Shown piece after piece: positions 39,387 through 48,647 of a DNA stretch of 64,000 nt. The notes beneath the pieces were generated by a model. It saw nothing but the letters and a program-made list of their open reading frames with translations. It was not told the DNA's origin and did no database searches. Source of the stretch: CAJQQK01 sp963696075. GTDB taxonomy: Bacteria > Pseudomonadota > Alphaproteobacteria > Rhizobiales > Hyphomicrobiaceae. Made by a program: the position numbers and the translations under genes. Position 1 is the stretch's first letter, and every line of letters starts with the position of its first letter. The stretch covers positions 248,001-312,000 of the forward strand of contig CAVOJD010000008.1 in the NCBI GenBank assembly GCA_963696075.1, read 5' to 3'.

Positions 39387-40445
39387 ATGCGATTGGGACT
39401 GTCGATTGGATATTCAGGCGCCGAGCTGAAACTGCCGCTTGAACGCGTCAAACGCGCCGAGCGCCTCGGCTACGACTGCGTCTGGACCGCAGAGGCCTAT
39501 GGCAGCGATGCCGTCACCCCGCTCGCCTATCTCGCCGGCCAGACGAGCCGCATCAAGCTCGGCACCGGCATCATGCAGCTGGCAGCCCGCACGCCTGCCA
39601 ACGCCGCCATGTCGGCTGCCACGGTCGACGCCCTCGCCGGCGGCAACCGCTTCATCGCCGGCCTCGGCGTCTCCGGCCCCCAGATTGTCGAAGGTTGGTA
39701 TGGCCAGCCCTGGGGCCGCCCCTATTATCGCCTGCGCGACTACGTCGCCATCATGCGCAAGATCTTCGCCCGCGAGGCTCCCGTCTCCCACGACGGCACG
39801 GAGATCTCGCTGCCCTACACCGGCGACGGCGCCACCGGCCTCGGCAAGCCCCTGAAGTCGATCCTGCACATGAACCCATCGATCCCGATCGTCATCGGCG
39901 CGGGCAACGAAGCGACCGTCCGTCTCACCGCCGAAATCTGCGACGGCCTCCTGCCGCTCGGCCTGACGCCGGCTTCCGCACCTGAATACCTCCCCTGGAT
40001 CGAGGAAGGCTTCGCCCGCGCAACGAAGAAAGGCACGCATAAGAGCTTCGATAATTTCGACGTCACCGCCTCCGTCCACGTCGACATCGACGACGATGTC
40101 ACCGCCGCCTTGGCCCGCCTCAAGCCCGAAGTCGCCCTCTACGTCGGCGGCATGGGCCACCGTGCAAAGAACTTCCACAAGGACATGATGACCCGTCGCG
40201 GCTTCGGCGACGCCGCCAACCGCATCCAGGAACTCTACCTCGCCGGCCGCAAAAAAGAGGCGACCGAGGCCGTCCCCGACGAATGGGTTGACGAAAAATC
40301 CCTGGTCGGCCCGCCCGACCGCATCAAACAACGCTTCCAGCGTTGGGCCGGCATCGACATCGTCGACAGCGTCTACATCCGCACCACCCAGGACGCCGCC
40401 GTCGACCTCATGGCCGAAGCGGCAGGGTTGGCAGCACCAACATGA
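39387..40445 (+). CDS. LLM-class (F420/FMN-dependent) oxidoreductase
   Basis: The ATG at 39387 (MRLGLSIGYSGAELKLPLER) follows a GGGAAAGGG run; the longer frame upstream covers the terminator region and is not coding. The 352-residue product has the luciferase-like TIM barrel: AERLGYDCVWTAEAYGSDA, LGTGIMQLAARTPANAAMSA, and IPIVIGAGNEATVRLTAE. It resembles the group annotated as F420-dependent; whether this organism makes F420 is not shown in the window. The substrate is unknown. Confidence 0.9.
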   Translation: MRLGLSIGYSGAELKLPLERVKRAERLGYDCVWTAEAYGSDAVTPLAYLAGQTSRIKLGTGIMQLAARTPANAAMSAATVDALAGGNRFIAGLGVSGPQIVEGWYGQPWGRPYYRLRDYVAIMRKIFAREAPVSHDGTEISLPYTGDGATGLGKPLKSILHMNPSIPIVIGAGNEATVRLTAEICDGLLPLGLTPASAPEYLPWIEEGFARATKKGTHKSFDNFDVTASVHVDIDDDVTAALARLKPEVALYVGGMGHRAKNFHKDMMTRRGFGDAANRIQELYLAGRKKEATEAVPDEWVDEKSLVGPPDRIKQRFQRWAGIDIVDSVYIRTTQDAAVDLMAEAAGLAAPT

Positions 40446-40470
40446 CCTCGTTGAAACAGCAGAACCTCAC

Positions 40471-41127
40471 ATGCCTGAAAAACCAGACATCGACTGCGTC
40501 GCCATCTTTCCGACACTTCCCGTCCGAGATGTCCGCGAGACGGCTGAGTGGTACCAGAACCGACTTGGATTCGCCCTGCGCTTCTACTATGGAGACCCGC
40601 CAACACATGGTGCAGTCGAACTCGGCCAGGCAACCGTGCACTTCTACCCTGGCGATCCAAATCCGGACCGGCATTGGCTCTATTTCCAGGTCGAAGACAT
40701 CGACGAAACCTACGAATGGTTCCGCGACAACGGCCTCGCAACCTCGGACTCGCCGACCGACCAACCCTGGCAGATGCGCGAATTCAACCTGCGCGACTTG
40801 AATGGCTACCACCTGCGCTTCGGCGCGGCACTCATTCGCTCAGGCGAGCCAATCCCGATTGAGCGCGTCGCAATCGACGCCCCCATCGAGAAGCGACTTG
40901 CAGCCCTCCTCACCGACCTCGCCGCCCATAAGCGTATGACCTTGAGCGAACTGCTGGAGGAAACGCTCCTGCACAGCTTCGAAACCGAACCGTCGGTCGC
41001 CGGCAAATGGGTCGCAAGCCCCCACACCGCTCGCAACCTTCGTCACATCGAAGACCTCAAGGCGACCCACGGCATCGACTACGAAACCCACGATGCCTAC
41101 CGCTTCAAAGACGATAACGCGCCGTGA
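40471..41127 (+). CDS. VOC-domain protein fused to a helical (RHH-like) domain
   Basis: The ATG at 40471 (MPEKPDIDCVAIFPTLPVRD) starts a 218-residue protein 25 bases after the LLM gene. Residues 8-120 form a VOC domain (WYQNRLGFALRFYYGD, HWLYFQVEDIDETYEWFRDN, LRDLNGYHLRFG). Residues 135-165 (RLAALLTDLAAHKRMTLSEL) resemble a ribbon-helix-helix segment. The VOC part is like bleomycin-resistance proteins. The right edge of the core chromosome segment is at its end. Confidence 0.85.
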   Translation: MPEKPDIDCVAIFPTLPVRDVRETAEWYQNRLGFALRFYYGDPPTHGAVELGQATVHFYPGDPNPDRHWLYFQVEDIDETYEWFRDNGLATSDSPTDQPWQMREFNLRDLNGYHLRFGAALIRSGEPIPIERVAIDAPIEKRLAALLTDLAAHKRMTLSELLEETLLHSFETEPSVAGKWVASPHTARNLRHIEDLKATHGIDYETHDAYRFKDDNAP

Positions 41128-41170
41128 GACAAAAATGCTTGAGCCCAGGGAAGAAACGGTGAATTCGCGC

Positions 41171-41260
41171 CCGTCCGGGAGCAACCGCGACCCGGCGCTA
41201 AGCGCCGCCCGTCGGAGGCGCAGCGTGATTGCACCGCAATCGCGCGGTGCGCGCCGTGAG
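41171..41260 (+). repeat. Two-hairpin GC-rich element, left copy
   Basis: The block CCGTCCGGGAGCAACCGCGA leads into a hairpin CGGCGC-TAA-GCGCCG (41193-41207), a CGTCGGAGG linker, and a second hairpin GATTGC-ACC-GCAATC (about 41227-41241), ending GTGAG. A diverged copy with the same layout is at 53663-53746. The function is unknown. Confidence 0.6.
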
Positions 41261-41263
41261 ATG

Positions 41264-41529
41264 TCCGACCCGAGACATAGGTGACACTTCGTACCGGACA
41301 CATGGGTAACACTTTCCGCATTTTGTGGGAGGTGTTGATGCCGTGGAAAGAGAGTTCGGTGATGGACGAACGTGTCCGCTTCGTTGCCCGCATCCTCGAA
41401 GGCGAGGCGATGTCGGATGTCTGCCGCGAGTTTGGGATCTCCCGCAAAACCGGCTACAAGATCGGCATGCAGCACCTCGCCTACAACGTGCGCCGGCTGG
41501 TGACGCTGGAGCGGATGGCAAACGCATGA
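41264..41529 (+). mobile_element. Chimeric IS remnant: IS481-like N-terminus joined to an IS5/IS1182-like C-terminus
   Basis: The left part (from about TGTCCGACCC at 41262) looks like an IS481 terminus. It is followed by MPWKESSVMDERVRFVARIL and then VCREFGISRKTGYKI, the helix-turn-helix start of an IS481-type transposase. At about 41463 the reading frame changes identity, without shifting, to MQHLAYNVRRLVTLERMANA, the last residues of a different DDE transposase family. Neither can be active. Confidence 0.75.
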
Positions 41530-41712
41530 CGAGCCGGAGTCCGCCCGGAGTGCTCACGATGGGGCAACAGGCGGACGAAGCAGAGGCCCGCGCACGACGA
41601 AAGCGGGCAGAAATCGCCGAAATCAATCAGACAGCGCTGCGTCGGCACCGGAAAACATCATTGTTCGCGGTGCCCTTACTTGCTTTAATTTCATACCCAC
41701 AAAGCTATCTTC

Positions 41713-42477
41713 TCAAACCAACTCCAGCACCCTCAGCGAGGAGATTGCAATCTGCAGGCCCAGAGCCACCTGGATTACCCCAAGAACAACGCCGAGAATC
41801 TGCAGAAAAGTACCGAGAAGTAGTGGAAATTTCGGCGTCAGGATCATGACTATCAGGTTCAAAATCAAGATCGCCAACACAACTAATCCTATCATTAGTT
41901 GACCCAGCAGGTCTTGAGAGAATGCTAGGAAAACGACTAGCGCTGCTATTCCATACGGCGTAACGATCGTAGGGAAAGCCAGCGGCGTCAGCGCCATACT
42001 CATTGTAGGTTTGGGATCAGTGACAGTGTCACTCTGAACAGGCGCGAACTGTCGGATAATGTTCAGTAGCGCCACCAGGAAAAGAATGATGCCAGCAGCA
42101 AGACTTAGAACTGGCAGCGGAATACCATACCTGGCCAGAAAGAAGTCACCCAATATGGCCGCTAACAAGAGGGCGAGGCTCGAATACAGTGTCGCCCGCA
42201 GAGCCAATTGCCGGACGAAATCGGCATCCGCATTCTTTGTCATTTTTGAAAAGGGTCCAATTATTTTGAACGGCCCTATCATTATGAACATAAAGGTGAA
42301 AACTTGAGCCAAAGGAAATGGCTCGATCTTGAACGGTTTAATGCCTGATTCAGCGGCCAGCACCACACTTGCATCAGTCAGAATGACCATGCCGGCGATA
42401 ATCACAGCTAGCAGTCCAGCCTTCTGTCGGAAGCAATTGTTTTCATACCTTCTGGCAGGGGCGCTATTTCGCATCAT
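41713..42477 (-). CDS. MarC family (UPF0056) inner-membrane protein
   Basis: 254 residues. The N-terminal hydrophobic segment (AGLLAVIIAGMVILTDASVV) precedes MarC features: IMIGPFKIIGPFSKMT, ALRATLYSSLALLLAAILG, then MALTPLAFPTIVTPYGIAAL with the conserved P-TPYG turn. It has about six membrane helices and unknown function; the family was misnamed for multiple antibiotic resistance. It is AT-rich relative to the core genome. A second MarC-type gene lies on the opposite strand about 500 bases away. Confidence 0.85.
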   Translation of the reverse strand: MMRNSAPARRYENNCFRQKAGLLAVIIAGMVILTDASVVLAAESGIKPFKIEPFPLAQVFTFMFIMIGPFKIIGPFSKMTKNADADFVRQLALRATLYSSLALLLAAILGDFFLARYGIPLPVLSLAAGIILFLVALLNIIRQFAPVQSDTVTDPKPTMSMALTPLAFPTIVTPYGIAALVVFLAFSQDLLGQLMIGLVVLAILILNLIVMILTPKFPLLLGTFLQILGVVLGVIQVALGLQIAISSLRVLELV

Positions 42478-42993
42478 ATGAGACCCTCTATTTTATCCGA
42501 CATTCCTCAAGTGGCCTGCCAGCTGGCGCGAAGATCGCCTGATCAGGCCTGCGGATCAAGTGCCTTTTGCCTCTGAGGATCTCCACAGTTGCGGAAACGC
42601 CCGAAGGCGGGTGCCTCATGCTTCGAACCGGTGCCTTGCTGGCCCGGAGGCGAGGATTCTGAGCGCGACAGACAGACCTGTACTGCCGCGCTGAAAAACA
42701 AGGTCGACGGGCAAGGACGCCGCAGCTACGCGGCCCAATCCGCCCAATTCCAGCCGCTGGCGCGACCGCAGACGCCGTTCGGGGTGAAAAATACTTGCTC
42801 AGCAAGCAGCTTCAGACGATCCTCATGTCACACGGAACGACACTTGGGGAATGTCGGTTAACATGCTGAAATATAACACATTATCTGCCATCAAAGGCGC
42901 TCAAACTGCGAATTACTTGGGGAATGCTGGCTTAGGGATCTCGGGTAAACACATGGTGTTCACCGCCGCCGAAATTAGGAAAGAGCTGGATCG
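42478..42993. other. Intergenic region between the two MarC genes
   Basis: About 515 bases between divergent genes. I see no gene, RNA or IS part; short frames on both strands have no coding features. Confidence 0.45.
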
Positions 42994-43505
42994 ATGGGCT
43001 GGATAGAGACTCTTGTACTTTGCTCGTAACGATCGGCCCGGTGCGTGCCGCGATTGTCCATCTCAGTCTGACCAAGTCCGCCGATGCCGAACTGAAGCGC
43101 ACCATCGCCATTCGCACCGTTACGATTTCCGCGGTCGTTTGTGTCGTGTTTGCCCTGCTCGGAGCCGGCATTCTGGCGGGCGTCAAGGTCAGTGTCGAGG
43201 CCCTATTGATTGCAGGCGGTGCGATACTGTTTATCTTCGCGCTTCAGCTGATACTCGGTGACGACAAAGAGGCGACGTCGGACGGTCCGCCGCCTGCGCC
43301 ATCAATCGAGATCGCAAGCTTTCCGCTCGCGGTGCCGCTAATGGCGTCTCCCCACGGTCTTGTGGCAATCGTTGCGATAGAAGCGACCCTTCAGGGCGTG
43401 ACGCAGGCCGTGATCTTCGTCGCGCTCATTCTGTGCGTCATGGCCTTCAACCTCGGCTTCCTGCTGGCTGCAGATCGGATCTTTGCGCAAATCACTGGGC
43501 ACTGA
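42994..43505 (+). pseudogene. Second MarC-family protein, N-terminus displaced by a -1 frameshift
   Basis: The likely start is the ATG at 42994, after AGGAAAGAG, reading MGWIETLVL. The frame then stops at about 43029. Adding one T to the TTT run at 43018-43020 joins it to LLVTIGPVRAAIVHLSLTK and the rest of a MarC domain, including AVPLMASPHGLVAIVAIEAT. Without repair, translation could start at TTG 43020 and lose only the first helix end. The total would be about 170 residues, short for MarC (about 200). Confidence 0.65.
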
Positions 43506-43578
43506 GCAAGGGCAACCTGAAGACGGGCAACGTGAGCATGCCTATCCCCTTAAATCCGGCGGCGGGCCAGGAAAGCCC

Positions 43579-43644
43579 AACTTCATCAACGCGCTGAGGT
43601 GTTGTCTCGACTGCGAGCGCGGATGTCGTCGACTTGATGAAGTT
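43579..43644. terminator. Inverted repeat between convergent MarC and outer-membrane genes
   Basis: AACTTCATCAA (43579-43589) and its exact complement (43634-43644) are separated by 44 bases. It lies between two convergent genes and may act as a bidirectional terminator, but there is no U-tract and the loop is long. Confidence 0.3.
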
Positions 43645-43695
43645 CCGAGGATTTTGGCCGCGGAACCGGATCAAAAGGGATACGCACGCTACCCA

Positions 43696-44519
43696 TCAGC
43701 CAGGGAATAGGAAAGTGATCTGAGTGCGGAAGCCAACACCATCGGCGCCACCCGTCGCGCTCTTTGCCCAGTAGCGTACACCGCCCTGGAGCTGAATGGG
43801 TTGGTCACCGATTTTGGTCAATTTTGACACGTTGAAGTTAAGCGGCACAGCCCATTCTTCTGAGGTCCAGTTATAGGCGGTGTCCGCGCTCATACCGAAT
43901 GTCCACTGCTCCGCGTTTGTATACGATATAAAGGGCTCCATAGCCGTCACGTTCAAATCCGGCACGTTACTGCGCGTCTCAGCTATGCCCCATTGTTGGG
44001 TCACCAATGCCCCCCAAGTCCAGCCCGACTCCTGGAACAAAAAAACGCCTGTAGGTCCCAGCCCCCAAGTGCCGGAGCCAAGCAAGCGATTGGTGCTTGT
44101 TGCCCACGTCAGCGCTGGCCCAAAGCCATAGGTAAGCTCTCCCAAAGACGTGCTCCGAGAATTTGGCACCAGAAAGAAACTCTGTAGGGTGTCACCGAGG
44201 CCGAACTGCACTCCTGAGTCGCCGGCGATATCATTCTGCCAGGCTATCGGTAAGATCGTGCGCGTCACGAGAGCCAGATCATCGGAAAGTTTGAAGGGGA
44301 CAACGGGCTGGAGGCTGGTCGTGACGTTGTATCCGTCCTTTGATCCATATCCAGAATTGTAGTCGGTTTTTATCGGCACGCTGATCAGCGACGCAATCTG
44401 GGTTGGCCAGCTTCTTGGCACAAGTCAGATTCGCTGCCCTGCGCAAGACACTGGCCGATGCCAACTGATCCGACACAGAATAGCGCCATGATCATGCGGA
44501 GCATAACGGGCATTGTCAT
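43696..44519 (-). pseudogene. Outer-membrane beta-barrel protein (transporter-like), two +1 frameshifts in the N-terminus
   Basis: The start is the ATG at 44519 after AAAGGATC, giving a signal peptide (MLRMIMALFCVGSVGIGQ, cut after CLA). The frame breaks after SESDL. Skipping the base at 44420 gives AKKLANP, and skipping another at 44398 gives IASLISVPIKTDYNSGYGSK and the rest of the barrel to LFPG. The corrected LANPIASLISVP string is the hallmark of a family often labelled neuromedin U or transporter. The barrel is about 250 residues. Its role is unknown, likely a channel. Confidence 0.75.
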
Positions 44520-44997
44520 TTTGACCGATCCTTTGATGGGCGCCATAGTTGCGACTGATGGTATTGATTCGTTTTGTTTTCATACTAGCCATGCTGCGCC
44601 AACGTGCAGATCGCTCTGCTCGAAATCATCAAGTCATAGCCCCAATGTTACATGTTTGCCACGGTGCGTTTGGCCGACTTCGAAGTCATTCGAAATCCAT
44701 ACCCGTCCCTTTTGACCCGTTTCCTCGGCCAAAAAAAACTCTGGGCATCAACAGGTTGACGACATTGATGCGCAGTCGAGACTCACTTCAGCCCGCTGAT
44801 GAAATTGGGCTTTCTGGCGCGGTCCAGATTTTAAGGGGGTAGGCATACAGTGAGAGTGTGGCGATCTCGCTACACTTCGTGCAGTGCCAATGGAGCTCCG
44901 TGAGAACAGGTGGCAATTCTCTGCAAACGAACGCAATCTTTGCGTGATTCTTTATCGCTTTCGGGAAAGCGACATTTGCCTAGATCGGAGCTGCAAA
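44520..44997. other. Intergenic region between two outer-membrane protein genes
   Basis: About 480 bases between divergent genes. AT-rich stretches around 44560-44740 could hold promoters, but no clear pair of hexamers stands out. A frame at 44884 extends the porin gene upstream without a signal peptide and is not used. Confidence 0.4.
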
Positions 44998-46278
44998 ATG
45001 CGACGTTGGAGTGGAACCAATCTTGCCACTGCTGGTGCGGTGATCTCAGCCACGGTTCTGATCAGTCTGGCAGCGCACGCCGACGACCCGCCCCATTCGG
45101 ACCTTTGGACGCGCCCGACGTTGCTTGAAGGCGCAGGCTCGCCAAAAGCGACGCTGCGCCAACGTGGTGTCGCGGTCGATACGTGGGTTACCCAATTCTA
45201 TCAAGGTGCTGTTGCAGGAGACGTGGAGAAGGATTGGCAGTACGGCGCTAAAGCAGACGTGCGGGTCACTCTCGATGGCCAAAAGCTTGGTCTTTGGCGA
45301 GGTTTTTCCGTGCATTTTCACCAGGAATGGGTGTTTGGAGAAGACGTCAATTCACTCGACACGGGCGCCCTCATACCGGTAAATACCGCTATGGCATGGC
45401 CGCGCGTGGGCGGGAGTGACAGCGACACCTCGCTCTATTTTAATCAGAAATTCGGCGACCGGCTCTCAGTCAGCGTTGGCAAGTTCAATTTGCTCGACAC
45501 GGTCGCACTTTCTCCCATCAAGGGCGGGGGTGGACTGGATACGTACTGGCACATGGGACTTGGGATTCCATTCACAGGTCTCACCCCGCCCTACATTCTC
45601 GGCGCAATTTCAAACCTCAAGACGGATTGGGCGACCTTTTCGCTCATGGTTTACGATCCTCGGAATGCGCAGGATTCCGATGTCCTCAGGCATCCGTTCT
45701 CCGAAGGTGTCACGATTCAGCCGGGCATTTCGGTGCCCACCCGTTTCTTCGACCTGCCAGGCTCTGTTGGCGTAAAGGTGGCATACAGCACGAAAGAGGG
45801 TTTCGATCTGTCCGCGATCCCCGAAGCTGCAGCACTGCCGCCGGAGTCCCGGGACCAGCTCACGCAAAAGGGCTCATGGAGCGTGGCCTGGAGCGGGGAT
45901 CAATATATCTGGCAAGATGCGTCTAACCCTGAGATTGGGTGGGGCTTCTTTTACGAACTCGCAATCTCGGATGAAAACCCCAACCCCCTGAGCGGACACT
46001 ATTATGTGGGAGTTGGAGGCACCCATAAGTATTTGGGTCACGGGCTAGACCGCTGGGGCATCGGTTATTTTGACTACGGTCTGAGCGGTGATTTGACGGA
46101 CGGCCTGGCGCAACTCGGCATCGACTTACGTAGCGGCGAGCGCGGCGTCGAGCTATTCTATAATGTTGGCATTACCCCATGGCTGAGACTGACCGCTGAC
46201 CTGCAATGGATCGAACCTTTCAAACCTGATCGAGACGATGTCGTTTTAACCGGCGTTCGTTTGCAAACCCGGTTTTAA
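44998..46278 (+). CDS. Carbohydrate-selective porin, OprB family
   Basis: The ATG at 44998 follows GGAG and opens a signal peptide (TAGAVISATVLISLAAHA). The mature part is about 400 residues and matches OprB: DTWVTQFYQGAVAG, FHQEWVFGEDVN, KFNLLDTVALSPIKGGGGLD, FFYELAISDENPNPLSG, HYYVGVGG, and a final aromatic RLQTRF. It is a 16- or 18-strand outer-membrane channel for sugars or related solutes. Codon use and composition differ from the core genome. Confidence 0.9.
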   Translation: MRRWSGTNLATAGAVISATVLISLAAHADDPPHSDLWTRPTLLEGAGSPKATLRQRGVAVDTWVTQFYQGAVAGDVEKDWQYGAKADVRVTLDGQKLGLWRGFSVHFHQEWVFGEDVNSLDTGALIPVNTAMAWPRVGGSDSDTSLYFNQKFGDRLSVSVGKFNLLDTVALSPIKGGGGLDTYWHMGLGIPFTGLTPPYILGAISNLKTDWATFSLMVYDPRNAQDSDVLRHPFSEGVTIQPGISVPTRFFDLPGSVGVKVAYSTKEGFDLSAIPEAAALPPESRDQLTQKGSWSVAWSGDQYIWQDASNPEIGWGFFYELAISDENPNPLSGHYYVGVGGTHKYLGHGLDRWGIGYFDYGLSGDLTDGLAQLGIDLRSGERGVELFYNVGITPWLRLTADLQWIEPFKPDRDDVVLTGVRLQTRF

Positions 46279-46383
46279 TGGGTTGCGACCTGCTTCCGTA
46301 AAACTCATTCCGGCAGCGCGCGGTCGCCGGACATTTCGCCTCTGGTTGTGTTCCCCGTCTGGCGCCCAACCATGGGCACGGAG

Positions 46384-46650
46384 TTAGCCCTCCTGTTTTA
46401 AGCCTTGAAGCGCTTGGGTCCGATTACCGTCAGGTAAAGGGTCAGGCCTGCGCGTATCGAGATCGAGATGAACACCGAGTTGCGCCAAGCGTGCAAACAA
46501 TTGATTGTCGTCCTGGTTATAGAGTTCAAGGACAAACCAGAGTGAATAGTTCCAAGGGTTCATCCCGGGATAGGCCTCGTCCCGACCTCCCCCTGATAGG
46601 CCATCATCACGGCCTGTACCCGGTTATCTGCGTAGACATGGTCATCGAGG
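46384..46650 (-). pseudogene. C-terminal remnant of an unrecognised gene, frameshifted and cut by an istB fragment
   Basis: Reading leftwards from 46650, the frame gives DDHVYADNRVQAVMMAYQG. Adding one G to the CCCCC run at 46589-46593 lets it continue GRDEAYPGMNPWNYSLWFVL and LARLAQ-type helical sequence to a stop at 46384-46386 (QALQGLKQEG). I recognise no family. There is no start codon, and the upstream end is replaced by an istB piece. It is too long and well ordered to be a chance frame, but this rests on the corrected reading. Confidence 0.45.
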
Positions 46651-46740
46651 CTGCTCGATCGCCTCACCCATCACGTCCACATCCTGACGATGAACGGTGA
46701 TAGCTACCGTCTGAAGCAATCCGTCACCAGGCGCCAATCG
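46651..46740 (+). mobile_element. istB C-terminal fragment (IS21 family)
   Basis: LLDRLTHHVHILTMNGDSYR followed by LKQSV is the very end of IstB, the IS21 helper ATPase. Nothing else of the element is present, and the reading frame changes on both sides. Confidence 0.75.
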
Positions 46741-47066
46741 GCCATCACCGTCGCAGAAGAAAAACAGAACCCGGCCGCCACCAAAACTGGCGACCAGTCC
46801 GAAGCTCCCCCAACCAATCCACAAACCCGCTGTCTGACAGACAGACAGCCCGCCCCAGACGGCCGCTCGCTCGCTACGGCGCTATCGAAGGTGCGCTTCG
46901 CGAGCGGCCTGTGCCGAGCTCCAATGGCCTTCTTTTACTCCGCCAAACTGGCCCAGAATTGCTCCACCGTTGACAAGGTTGACGTCATTATTACTTATTG
47001 CCTAGCCTCGACTTGGCGCAGAAGGCCTCGGCGTGGTTTTGGGCGATTGAAATGGAGACGACGAAT

Positions 47067-48647
47067 ATGGGGATGACGAATAAGTTCGATGACGACGCGC
47101 CCAGCCTCGCGCGGCTGTGCGACACCGGTCTATCCCTGGACCCGCAGCGAGTCGCCCTCATCCAGGGCGAGCGGTCGATGACGTATGCAGAGCTCGAGCA
47201 GCGCATCAATCGGGTCGCCAATGGGCTGATCTCGCTCGGCGTCGAGCGGTCCGAGCGCGTCCTCGTCATCTTCGAGAACGACATCCGCTTCCCCGAAGTC
47301 CTGCTCGGTATCGTCAGGGCCGGCGCCGTAGCGGTCCCGGTCAACTTCAAGTTCCCGCCGCCGCAGCACATCGATCTGGCGCGAGACTGCGGGAGTCGCA
47401 TTGTCTTCGGCAGTGCCGGGATGGCCAAATCCGTCCTCGCCTGCCTGGCCGACGGGGTTGCCGAGGTCGGTATCGTCGTCGATGCCGACCGGGGTCCGCT
47501 TCAAAGCTATGAGAACTGGCTGGCCTCAGCTTCGCCCGAACGCTGCGATCATGGGTCGGCCGGCAGCGACGTCTGCATCCAGGCGTACACCTCGGGCTCG
47601 ACCGGACGGCCCAAGGGGGTTCTTCTCGCGCACCGTGGCTTACTGCGTAACGCTCAGCTCCTGGCGGAGTCCAACCGGATCGACGAGAACTCACGGGTCT
47701 TGTTGTCGACGCCGCTCTTCCACATGAACGCCACTGGCGCGGGGCTCCTCCCGTGCCTGAGCCAGGGCGGCTCGGTGGTCATTCTCAAGGAGTTCGACGC
47801 GGAGCGCGTGATCGATGCGATTGAGACGCACGGCTGCACCTACACCACCGGTGTACCGTCCACGTACAAGCTGATTCTGGATGCCGCGCGACAAAGAACG
47901 CACGTGGATGTCTCCAGCCTCGAGTTCATCGCAGTGGGATCTGCTCCCATGACACGCGCGCTTCTCGACGAACTGGTCCAGACCTTGCCGGGTGTCGATG
48001 TGATCGAAGGGTACGGGCTGACGGAGTCTGGGCCCATCATCACCATGAACCCACGCGGCCGAAACAAGCTGGGCACGATCGGTCCCGCTCTTCCGGGCTT
48101 CGAGTGCAAGGTCATCGACTCCGACGGAAACATTTTGCCACAGGGAGAGGCAGGGGAACTTGTCGTGCGGAGCGAGTGCAACGCCCTCGGCTATTACAAC
48201 CGGCCGGACGCCCAGGCGGAGCGCTTCCGGGACGGCTGGGTCTATACCGGGGATATCGTGGCGTGCGACCCCGACGGCTGGTACACCTTCAGAGGGCGCG
48301 TCGATGACCAGATGCAAGTGGGAGGCGAGAACGTCTTCCCGGCCGAAGTCGAGAACATCCTCGCCACTCATCCGGAAGTGCGGGACGTCTGTGTCGTTCC
48401 CGTCCCCCACGAGGTGAAGGGCCAGGTTCCGGTGGCCTTCGTCGTGCGCAACGTCGGGTCGAAGCTCGGCGAGAAGGAACTCATTGACTACTACATGACA
48501 CGCGGACCCGCGTATTCCCATCCGCGCCATATCTACTTCATCGACGAGATGCCGCTCTTGGGGACCGGGAAAACCGACCTGCAGGCTCTTGAAAGACAGG
48601 CTCGCGAGTCAGGCTCAGGAACGGGGCCCTCCCCCCGCGCCCACTGA
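47067..48647 (+). CDS. Acyl-CoA synthetase (AMP-forming ligase, class I adenylate-forming)
   Basis: The ATG at 47067 is nine bases after GGAG; 47052 is an alternative. The product is 526 residues. The adenylate motif is IQAYTSGSTGRPKGVLLAHR (about residues 171-190). Other signatures are GYGLTESGP, GWVYTGDIVACDPDGWY and the C-terminal hinge FRGRVDDQMQVGGENVFPAE, and the catalytic lysine is in GTGKTDLQAL. It activates a fatty, aromatic or cyclic acid to its CoA ester. It is the only plus-strand gene of the CoA module, with debris upstream. Confidence 0.92.
   Translation: MGMTNKFDDDAPSLARLCDTGLSLDPQRVALIQGERSMTYAELEQRINRVANGLISLGVERSERVLVIFENDIRFPEVLLGIVRAGAVAVPVNFKFPPPQHIDLARDCGSRIVFGSAGMAKSVLACLADGVAEVGIVVDADRGPLQSYENWLASASPERCDHGSAGSDVCIQAYTSGSTGRPKGVLLAHRGLLRNAQLLAESNRIDENSRVLLSTPLFHMNATGAGLLPCLSQGGSVVILKEFDAERVIDAIETHGCTYTTGVPSTYKLILDAARQRTHVDVSSLEFIAVGSAPMTRALLDELVQTLPGVDVIEGYGLTESGPIITMNPRGRNKLGTIGPALPGFECKVIDSDGNILPQGEAGELVVRSECNALGYYNRPDAQAERFRDGWVYTGDIVACDPDGWYTFRGRVDDQMQVGGENVFPAEVENILATHPEVRDVCVVPVPHEVKGQVPVAFVVRNVGSKLGEKELIDYYMTRGPAYSHPRHIYFIDEMPLLGTGKTDLQALERQARESGSGTGPSPRAH

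Noticed and set aside
41136..41158. A copy of the tRNA-Ala 3' end (attachment site) at the left edge of the island
   Set aside because: GAGCCCAGGG resembles GAGCCGAGGG of the tRNA end, but the rest matches poorly; it is too weak to call att.
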